40,760 nt of DNA from assembly GCA_910588295.1 (NCBI GenBank), contig CAJUQO010000030.1:1-40760 (forward strand), read 5' to 3'. How positions within the stretch are numbered: the first letter of the stretch is position 1; each line of letters begins with the position of its first letter. Shown piece after piece: positions 6,947-13,288 of this stretch. The stretch is from an uncultured Lachnospiraceae bacterium (GTDB lineage Bacteria; Bacillota; Clostridia; Lachnospirales; Lachnospiraceae). The translations under genes and the position numbers were made by a program. Under the pieces are notes generated by a model. That model did no database searches, was not told the origin of the DNA, and saw only the letters and a list, made by a program, of their open reading frames with translations.

Positions 6947-7711
6947 TTACCTCATCTCTTTTTTCCCAAAACGTATTATTGCCGTTGCAAGTACAAAGAC
7001 AAAAATCAGCATGGCGCATGGCAAAAACGGGAACAGGTTAAAACCGGTTCCCGTCCCCTCTGCGGAAAAGCTGTGCAGGGAGCGTGAAACCAAGTAGCCG
7101 CTATAGCAATAAGGGTACGCAATCCAGAGTGGTGTATTTGCCACTAATACGCCGGGAATAACAAGGAGCAGATTTAGGCCGACGGACAGCAGAGGCTTTT
7201 CAAATAGCACCGTGACCGCCCACATGGCAGCCAGACCGGGAAGCATGGTAAGAAATAAACCGGTACACCACTTAAGCAGGTACATAATCGGCAGTGTTTC
7301 TGTAATCCCTGTATCTCTAGTTGCGATCCATCCTGTTATCGCAAAAACAATGAGGAAGACAACCATTTCCATAAGCAGATAGAACAGCAGCACACAGAAT
7401 TTTGCTGCTGAAAGGGCATAGCGGCTGACAGGCAAAGCAAGCATTTTCAAGATCCCGTTATTCTCTGTTTCGCGTCCCGCAATCATCACACACACAACAA
7501 TCATGCTGAACGGAAGCAGATAATAAGCATAGACTAAGGCGCTCTGGATGAACATAGCTGCCCATGCATTGGTATATTCCGGCGAAAAATAGGTTTGCAG
7601 GTTGGCCACGCCGGAAGCCACGACTAATATCGGCGCTATGAAAATCAAGGGAATTATTTTACTACGCTTCACCTTTATGAATTCGATTTTGAGTAATTCT
7701 AAAAAACTCAT
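6947..7711 (-). CDS. ABC transporter permease, LanG/CprC-like
   Basis: A 254-residue membrane protein with six hydrophobic segments and no large extracellular domain, typical of the ABC-2-type permeases of lantibiotic and bacitracin self-protection transporters (LanE, LanG). The N terminus is short and cytoplasmic (FLELLKIEFIKVKRSK), followed by PLIFIAPILVVASG. It is the third gene of the transporter unit, 12 bases after the first permease gene, with AAGGAGG before the start. With its paralogue it should form the membrane channel of an exporter that removes cationic peptides from the membrane. Sequence alone does not assign it to LanG rather than LanE. Confidence 0.82.
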   Translation of the reverse strand: MSFLELLKIEFIKVKRSKIIPLIFIAPILVVASGVANLQTYFSPEYTNAWAAMFIQSALVYAYYLLPFSMIVVCVMIAGRETENNGILKMLALPVSRYALSAAKFCVLLFYLLMEMVVFLIVFAITGWIATRDTGITETLPIMYLLKWCTGLFLTMLPGLAAMWAVTVLFEKPLLSVGLNLLLVIPGVLVANTPLWIAYPYCYSGYLVSRSLHSFSAEGTGTGFNLFPFLPCAMLIFVFVLATAIIRFGKKEMR

Positions 7712-7723
7712 GTCGCAACCTCC

Positions 7724-8449
7724 TTATGCGCAGCGTTTTATTTTGGCAGCCCACAATCCCGCAAAAAGGAAAAACGCTGTTTCGATCAGTGAGAAAATAA
7801 CAGCAGCCATATCCGGCTGTGCGCTCATGGCAGCAGCGGGTTTTAGCATCATTACAAAAGGGTGTATGCAAAGCCAGGGCGCCTTTGACGCCGTCAATGC
7901 CATGCCGCTTAAAAAACCTGCAACACCGATACCGAGAGTAACCCACATATCTGGTGACCGGGAAGATATAAAAATCATAAAAGATAATACAGGCATGGAT
8001 GTTATATATGAATATCCCGCAAAAGCCAGCAGCGTTTTAAAGGCAAATGTGCCTTGCGGCAAATATGCCAGGCCAATGTTTGTAAGCGTTGAGTTCTGAA
8101 AACATATTGCCGTCAAGAGCATAATGGTTAAAATCAGAAATTTGCAAAAAAACATAGCAGGAACACTCACAGGAAGCGCATACATTTTTTTCATGGCGCT
8201 TTCCTTGAATTCCATATTGTAAATCATACAGGCAGCGGCTATAATACCAAACATATTCAGAACCATAATCATACCGTAAGCTTGCGTAAGGAGCACGTCC
8301 ATGGGGGGCAGCGGAAGATTGAAAAGGGTGTCTTTTTGCACAAGGAAAAAGGTAAAGGCGTATGCTGCCCCCAAAATGCCCGCCATGGGCATTAGCAAAA
8401 TAATGCCTGTTCGTTTCTCTTTTCTAAGTTCGATGGCAATTGTTCTCAT
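7724..8449 (-). CDS. ABC transporter permease, LanE/CprB-like
   Basis: A 241-residue permease with six predicted membrane segments and the same layout as its downstream neighbour: a short basic start (IELRKEKRTGIILLMPMAGILG), a long first loop containing LFNLPLPPMDVLLTQAYGM, and the last helix near the C terminus. Its ATG overlaps the stop codon of the ATPase gene by 4 bases, so translation is coupled. The ATPase-permease-permease order matches LanFEG and the Clostridioides difficile cprABC resistance transporter. The transported peptide is unknown. Confidence 0.82.
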   Translation of the reverse strand: MRTIAIELRKEKRTGIILLMPMAGILGAAYAFTFFLVQKDTLFNLPLPPMDVLLTQAYGMIMVLNMFGIIAAACMIYNMEFKESAMKKMYALPVSVPAMFFCKFLILTIMLLTAICFQNSTLTNIGLAYLPQGTFAFKTLLAFAGYSYITSMPVLSFMIFISSRSPDMWVTLGIGVAGFLSGMALTASKAPWLCIHPFVMMLKPAAAMSAQPDMAAVIFSLIETAFFLFAGLWAAKIKRCA

Positions 8450-9222
8450 AGCTTCGCCCTCTGCTTTCTGTCTGCATTGTCTTTATCAACCATAGACAAG
8501 AACATATCTTCCAAATGATCCGCGGCAAATCCGGACTGTATTGCCTTCTGCTGTAATTCATCTAAGCTGCCTTCAAACAACAGACGGCCATGATTGAGTA
8601 TTCCGATGTCGTCTGCTATTAACTCAATTTCAGACAGCATATGCGAAGAAATAAGAACTGTGCAATTGTAAAATCCGGGCAGCGATTTAATCAAGTTCCG
8701 TATTTCATGTATGCCGGACGGATCAAGCCCATTGGTAGGCTCATCTAAAATTAAAATAGGCGGTCGGCCCAACAAGGCTTCGGCAAGCCCCAGCCGTTGT
8801 TTCATACCCAAGGAATATTTTTTGGCAAGACGTCCGCCAAATTCGGAGAGCCCGACAAGTTCCAGTGCGTCCTCTACACAATTTGCGGGAAGCCTCAAAA
8901 TACGGCGGATGATGTCAAGATTTTCTCTGCCCGTCAAATTTGCATAAAAAGAGGGCGATTCAATAAATGACCCCACCGCTTTTAAAATGGAAAGACGGTC
9001 ATTCGGAAACTGTTTCCCGTCGATGGTAAAACTGCCTGTTGTGGGGGCGGTTAACCCCAAAAGCATTTTCATAGTAGTGGATTTTCCCGCGCCATTCGGG
9101 CCAAGGAAACCATAAATGCTGCCTTTCCGAATGTTTAATGAAACGTTATCGACAGCCACAAATGATTTATATTTTTTTGTCAGCCGCGTTGTTGTGATCA
9201 TATAGTCCATATTATCCATCAT
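8446..9222 (-). CDS. ABC transporter ATP-binding protein, LanF/CprA-like
   Basis: A 258-residue ATPase. It has Walker A GPNGAGKS at residues 41-48, the signature SLGMKQ at 137-142, and Walker B LILDEP with the catalytic Glu161, followed by PTNGLDP and a switch His in ISSH. At the Q-loop position the usual Gln is Glu88 (GSFIESPSFY). This E-loop is a hallmark of the lantibiotic-protection ATPases LanF and BcrA, and it separates this protein from general ABC-2 drug exporters. AAAGGGGA precedes the start by about 9 bases; ATG 9219 is an alternative. It leads the transporter unit and is divergent from its two-component system. Confidence 0.9.
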   Translation of the reverse strand: MMDNMDYMITTTRLTKKYKSFVAVDNVSLNIRKGSIYGFLGPNGAGKSTTMKMLLGLTAPTTGSFTIDGKQFPNDRLSILKAVGSFIESPSFYANLTGRENLDIIRRILRLPANCVEDALELVGLSEFGGRLAKKYSLGMKQRLGLAEALLGRPPILILDEPTNGLDPSGIHEIRNLIKSLPGFYNCTVLISSHMLSEIELIADDIGILNHGRLLFEGSLDELQQKAIQSGFAADHLEDMFLSMVDKDNADRKQRAKL

Positions 9223-9272
9223 AGTTATACATCCCCTTTCTTAATTTCTGCCCGTGTTTCCGGGATATAATG

Positions 9273-9324
9273 GTGTACCCTTGTGGTGTTTCACTGTCTG
9301 CATCATACCAGTGCAACCTTGTGG
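9273..9324. repeat. pair of 14-base direct repeats upstream of the ABC operon
   Basis: GTGTACCCTTGTGG (9273-9286) and GTGCAACCTTGTGG (9311-9324) agree at 12 of 14 bases, 38 bases apart start to start. They lie immediately upstream of the ABC-transporter operon on the minus strand, where a response regulator that activates it would bind. The weak -35 region there fits an activated promoter. Confidence 0.5.
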
Positions 9325-9338
9325 CAGCATTCTCTCTG

Positions 9339-9359
9339 CCTTACATTTACCTTACATTT
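9339..9359 (+). promoter_or_regulatory. tandem CCTTACATTT repeats, probable response-regulator box
   Basis: CCTTACATTT occurs at 9339-9348 and again at 9350-9359. The 11-base period puts both copies on the same face of the helix, the usual geometry for an OmpR-family dimer. They sit just upstream of the predicted regulator promoter (9369-9398), so autoregulation is likely. Confidence 0.6.
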
Positions 9360-9368
9360 TCAAAATCC

Positions 9369-9398
9369 TTAAATAAAATCACGATTATATGGTATGAT
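9369..9398 (+). promoter_or_regulatory. predicted promoter of the two-component operon
   Basis: TATGAT at 9393-9398 has only a poor -35 match (TTAAAT, 9369-9374, 18-base spacer). The tandem regulator repeats lie 10 bases further upstream. This suggests an activator-dependent promoter. Confidence 0.45.
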
Positions 9399-9421
9399 CT
9401 TGCTGAGAAGGAGATGGAGCT

Positions 9422-10126
9422 ATGAATGATGGATATTTGCTGCATAAACGGATACTGCTGGTTGATGACGAGCCGGAACTATTGCATATGGTTTTTACTA
9501 TTTTAACTGAATACGGGTTTCAAAATGTCAAAACGGCAAAGAGCGTGAAACAGGCCCTTGAAGAAATTGAAAAATCCCGTCCGGAATTAGCAATACTTGA
9601 TGTAATGCTTCCAGACGGGAATGGCTTTGATTTGTTAAAACAGTTAAAAAAGAATGACGACTATCCGGTTCTTTTCCTTACTGCCCGCGGTGAAGATGAT
9701 GATAAATTTAAGGGCTTTGGCGTAGGCGCTGATGATTACATCATAAAACCATTTTTGCCCAGGGAGTTTATGTTTCGTGTCATGGCAATTTTGCGGCGAA
9801 GCTACAAAGATGAAAATCCCCTCGTACAGTTACGTGACAGCCGGATTGATTTTTCACGTGCCGAGGTTATAAAAAATGATAAACATATTCCGTTGACGGC
9901 AAAAGAATATGAGCTGTTATCTGCTTTATATCGCCATGCAGGACGTATTGTAACGATTGATGCTTTGTGTGAAGCGGCATGGGGCGATAATCCCTTCGGA
10001 TATGAAAATTCTTTGATGGCGCATATACGCCGTATAAGAGAAAAAATAGAGTTAAATCCCTCACAGCCCGTTTCACTGGTTACAGTCAGGGGATTAGGTT
10101 ACAAATTGATGACAGAGGGAAAGTGA
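9422..10126 (+). CDS. OmpR-family response regulator
   Basis: A 234-residue regulator. The receiver domain (residues 9-122) has the acidic pocket VDDE, the phosphoacceptor Asp60 in AILDVMLPDG, the conserved Thr in LTARG and Lys109 in YIIKPF. The winged-helix DNA-binding domain occupies about residues 133-231 and includes LTAKEYELLSALYRHAGRIV and the NSLMAHIRRIREKIE recognition helix. AAGGAGA precedes the ATG. The histidine kinase starts 1 base after its stop. It lies back to back with the LanFEG-like transporter, the same partnership as CprK/CprR with CprABC, so it most likely turns on the transporter in response to cationic antimicrobial peptides. Confidence 0.93.
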   Translation: MNDGYLLHKRILLVDDEPELLHMVFTILTEYGFQNVKTAKSVKQALEEIEKSRPELAILDVMLPDGNGFDLLKQLKKNDDYPVLFLTARGEDDDKFKGFGVGADDYIIKPFLPREFMFRVMAILRRSYKDENPLVQLRDSRIDFSRAEVIKNDKHIPLTAKEYELLSALYRHAGRIVTIDALCEAAWGDNPFGYENSLMAHIRRIREKIELNPSQPVSLVTVRGLGYKLMTEGK

Positions 10127-10127
10127 C

Positions 10128-11513
10128 ATGAAAAGTATTCCAAAACTGATACGCCGTTTTGTAGGAATCATGATGCTTAGTATTATAATCCTTGTAATTT
10201 TGAATGTTGCATTTTATTGGATTGCATTTGTAAGGAATACATCCGTATTTTCTCCGTGGGATATGGCGCGGCAGACAGCGGATGCATTACAGTTAACAGA
10301 TAAGGGTTTTCTTCTGGCAGATGATATGGCCGTGCAGATAAAGGAGCAGGACGCCTGGGCTGTTCTGATAGATGATGATACACGGGAGGTTGTATGGCAT
10401 ACCAACACCATGCCTGACAATATCCCTGTGCAATATACATTGTCGGATATAGCTGAACTGACACGCGGCTATGTGGACGGATATCCCACATTTACAGCGG
10501 GAGCCCCAAAAGGGCTGCTGGTATTGGGTTATCCCAGGGACAGCTTTTGGAAGCATACAAGGGCAAGCTGGGATTATGATTTTATCGCAGATTTACCCAG
10601 AAACGCAATCATTATCCTGGCTGTCAATACCATGTTGATTTTTCTCATATATGCTGCCGCCAATTCAAAATTGCTGCACTCCGTTAAACCGGTCACAAAT
10701 GGAATTCAAGATTTGTCAAGCGGCTGTCCTGTTTGTATCAAAGAAGAAGGCGTGTTTGCTGAATTAGCAGAGAAAATCAATAAAACATCTGAAATACTAC
10801 AAGAGCAGACAAAACAGCTGCGGAAAAAAGAAACTGCAAGGGCAAACTGGATAGCGGGTGTTTCTCATGATATCAGAACTCCGCTGTCAATGATTATGGG
10901 CTATGCAGACCAGCTGGCGAATGCAAATCATTGGTCGGAAGCTGAACGAAAAAAGGCCGCTGTTATTGTAAGGCAAAGCAAGCGGATGAAAGACTTGATT
11001 AACGATTTAAATCTTGCTTCCAGACTCGAATATGATATGCAGCCGTTAGCCATAAAGCGGGAAAATGCAGTCTCTATTGTCCGACAGGTGGTTGTGGAGT
11101 TTATGAATACAGATATTACCGGCCAATTTCCGATTGAATGGAGAACCGCTGATACCCTGTCTGCCTGTTACATTGATGCTGATAAAGATTTACTGAAACG
11201 TGCAATAGCAAATCTTATCCAAAACAGTATACACCATAATGAAAGAGGCTGTGTGATCTATGCGTCTGTTGCGGATCACGGCAACACTTGCAGAATTTGC
11301 ATAGAAGATAACGGCAGAGGAGTTTCCGACGAACAGATAGACAGCTTGGACAATGCTCCGCATTATATGGCCTGTGATACAAATACCACTGAACAGCAGC
11401 ACGGTTTGGGGCTGCTTATTGTGAAGCAGATTATAAAGGGCCATAAGGGGAAAGTAGCCATAGGCCATAGCGAGTACGGCGGATTGAAAACCGTACTAAC
11501 TATACCAAAATAA
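10128..11513 (+). CDS. sensor histidine kinase for peptide resistance
   Basis: A 461-residue membrane kinase. Two membrane helices (about residues 12-35 and 158-178) flank an extracellular domain of roughly 120 residues with the sequence VVWHTNTMPDNIPVQY. A HAMP-like linker is followed by the HisKA domain with the phosphorylated His247 in GVSHDIRTPLSM. The ATPase domain has the N box (NLIQNSIHHN), G1 box (DNGRGV) and G2 box (GLGLLIVKQI). Length and topology fit NisK/SpaK/CprK-type sensors, which have a large extracellular peptide-sensing domain, rather than the short-loop BceS type. It is translated almost continuously with the response regulator. The ligand is unknown. Confidence 0.92.
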   Translation: MKSIPKLIRRFVGIMMLSIIILVILNVAFYWIAFVRNTSVFSPWDMARQTADALQLTDKGFLLADDMAVQIKEQDAWAVLIDDDTREVVWHTNTMPDNIPVQYTLSDIAELTRGYVDGYPTFTAGAPKGLLVLGYPRDSFWKHTRASWDYDFIADLPRNAIIILAVNTMLIFLIYAAANSKLLHSVKPVTNGIQDLSSGCPVCIKEEGVFAELAEKINKTSEILQEQTKQLRKKETARANWIAGVSHDIRTPLSMIMGYADQLANANHWSEAERKKAAVIVRQSKRMKDLINDLNLASRLEYDMQPLAIKRENAVSIVRQVVVEFMNTDITGQFPIEWRTADTLSACYIDADKDLLKRAIANLIQNSIHHNERGCVIYASVADHGNTCRICIEDNGRGVSDEQIDSLDNAPHYMACDTNTTEQQHGLGLLIVKQIIKGHKGKVAIGHSEYGGLKTVLTIPK

Positions 11514-11612
11514 AGCTGCTTTGAAAAAGCGTGGTTATCTGGCTTTTCTCTGCATTTTTGCTTCTTGATTACCGACGGTAGGCCTGTTACAATAATGGAA
11601 GACTGTGGTATA

Positions 11613-11626
11613 TCCGTGAGTATAAT
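11613..11626 (+). promoter_or_regulatory. possible -10 region for the siroheme-reductase-like gene
   Basis: TATAAT at 11621-11626 lies about 39 bases before the preferred ATG. The 13-mer TCCGTGAGTATAA that contains it recurs exactly at 20251-20263, before the glycyl-tRNA synthetase gene. No good -35 box is visible 16-18 bases upstream. It rules out the earlier ATG at 11635, which would sit at the transcription start. Confidence 0.4.
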
Positions 11627-11664
11627 ATGCAGATATGGTTAAAACAGGAAATGGTGTGTATACT

Positions 11665-13203
11665 ATGACAGAAGAGCTATATGAAAAAAAACCGGGAAAC
11701 GGCTGCGTGGCGGAGCTGTATTTTAATGGAAAAATGACCCGTAGGCAATTGGAATTTCTGGCAGATAGTGTTAAAAAATATAGGATCAATAAAACCACCC
11801 TGAATCAGCGCGGCAACTTGATTGTCTGGAACCTGCGCAGGGAAGCGCTGGCGGATTTTCTGGCGGAGGCCGGGAAGGCGGGTATCCTGTGTGGAAGCGC
11901 TTATGTCCGGGAAAAAAGGCACGTGCTTTGTGCGCCGCTGTCCGGTATGGAGGAAGGGGAATGCTTCGATGTGCTTCCCTATGCCGAAGCGGCGCGCGGG
12001 TGGCTGAGGGAGCATGTTTCGGAAGATGGGGATTCTGTTGAAGGCCAAGGCCCGGAGTGTCCTTTTACCGTTTATTTTTCTAATGTTCCCCGGCTTCCGG
12101 CAGAGGGAAAGAATTGTGATATGGTTTTTGGCGCCATAGAAGGCGGTTTGTTCGGGATATGGGCCAAAGATCCGGCAGAAGACCGGCAGTCTCGTCAGAC
12201 CGGGCCGGAAGAGATGAAAGCGGAAGGCCAAGAAGCGTCTCTGTTCCGGTTGGCCGACAGAGTTGAGGCAGGGCGTTTTCTTTCTTATATAAATGTGGGA
12301 CTTGCCGTCCGGGGCCGGGCGGCGGATGCCGATGAATACCGTTCTCTGTTCTGGCAGACCCTGGCCGGGCTGCCGGATGAGGAACGCCGGCCTGTGAAGG
12401 TGGAAACAACAGAGATTACCAAGACCGGAACCGGCAATTTTACCTGCGGCCCCCGGGTCGTCAAGCAGAAGCAGGAGGATCTGTACGCGGTGCGTTATCA
12501 TCCTCTGGGCGGCGTGGTCAATGTGGCTTTCTGGCAGAAGCTTTTGAGGTCGGTGGAGAAGATCGAGGACGTGGAATTCCGTCTGGATTCCCGGATGGAT
12601 TTTTATGTATGCAATCTGCTGGCCGAGGAGGTGGGTCTGCCCATGGACAGCATGGCTGACGGCGCTTTCACGGCGGCGGAGGCTTCTCCGGTGCAGACTT
12701 TATGCGGCCTGTGTGTCAGGGCAAACTGCGACGCCCAGATGTTTGAGCATGTGCTGTTAAAGGAAACAAAAAAGCTGGGTTTTGCCGACGGCGTGCTGCC
12801 GGCCTTCACAGTGGCCGGATGTAAGGATGCCTGTGGGGATATCTCAGAGGTGGATCTGCGTTTTCTGGCAAAAATCAGATGGCCGGAGGAATGCGGAGAG
12901 GCGGAAACAACGCAGACAGACATGCGGGAGAGCGCGGAAAAAGAAGCGGCCATGACGGCTGGGAAAGCAGAGAAGTCTGCGGGAAACAGCCGTTTGAGCA
13001 GTAAATTGTGGTTTACTGTGGAAAGCCAGGAGGGTTCCGGCAGCTGGCATCCTGTAGGCGAGATCCCTCAACAGAAACTGACAGAATATCTGATTGCCCT
13101 CGGAGCATTGCCCCAGTCGGCAGGGATGAGTTTCAAAACGTGGCAGTTGGCCAATCCCGGCCTGTTAGAAAAAGTGACAGCCCTGTATGCCGCCGGCCAA
13201 TAG
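11665..13203 (+). CDS. nitrite/sulfite reductase-like siroheme protein
   Basis: A 512-residue protein resembling ferredoxin-dependent nitrite/sulfite reductases. The N-terminal ferredoxin-like half-domain (GKMTRRQLEFLADSVKKYRI, then TLNQRGNLIVWNL) repeats in the middle of the protein (DLYAVRYHPLGGVVNVAFWQKLLRS... in pieces). The 4Fe-4S/siroheme region has TLCGLCVRANCD and, later, VAGCKDACGD, the counterpart of the family C-x3-C motif. The first Cys cluster (C-x2-C-x4-C) does not fit the standard C-x5-C exactly. Acidic/charged inserts separate the halves (around residues 175-205 and 410-445). The start at 11665 follows AGGAAA. The gene stands alone, with no siroheme or sulfate genes nearby. 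Assimilatory sulfite or nitrite reduction is possible but unproven. Confidence 0.7.
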   Translation: MTEELYEKKPGNGCVAELYFNGKMTRRQLEFLADSVKKYRINKTTLNQRGNLIVWNLRREALADFLAEAGKAGILCGSAYVREKRHVLCAPLSGMEEGECFDVLPYAEAARGWLREHVSEDGDSVEGQGPECPFTVYFSNVPRLPAEGKNCDMVFGAIEGGLFGIWAKDPAEDRQSRQTGPEEMKAEGQEASLFRLADRVEAGRFLSYINVGLAVRGRAADADEYRSLFWQTLAGLPDEERRPVKVETTEITKTGTGNFTCGPRVVKQKQEDLYAVRYHPLGGVVNVAFWQKLLRSVEKIEDVEFRLDSRMDFYVCNLLAEEVGLPMDSMADGAFTAAEASPVQTLCGLCVRANCDAQMFEHVLLKETKKLGFADGVLPAFTVAGCKDACGDISEVDLRFLAKIRWPEECGEAETTQTDMRESAEKEAAMTAGKAEKSAGNSRLSSKLWFTVESQEGSGSWHPVGEIPQQKLTEYLIALGALPQSAGMSFKTWQLANPGLLEKVTALYAAGQ

Positions 13204-13288
13204 TATTCAATCGGGCCTGTTTCGGGCACGTCAGCGTCCGGGAGGCCGTTCCATCCTCCAATGATAACAACCAAAAAGGAGAAAATAA

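Noticed and set aside
6947..9222. Lantibiotic biosynthesis cluster
   Set aside because: No precursor peptide, LanB, LanC, LanM or LanT is encoded. Only the immunity-type transporter and two-component genes are present.
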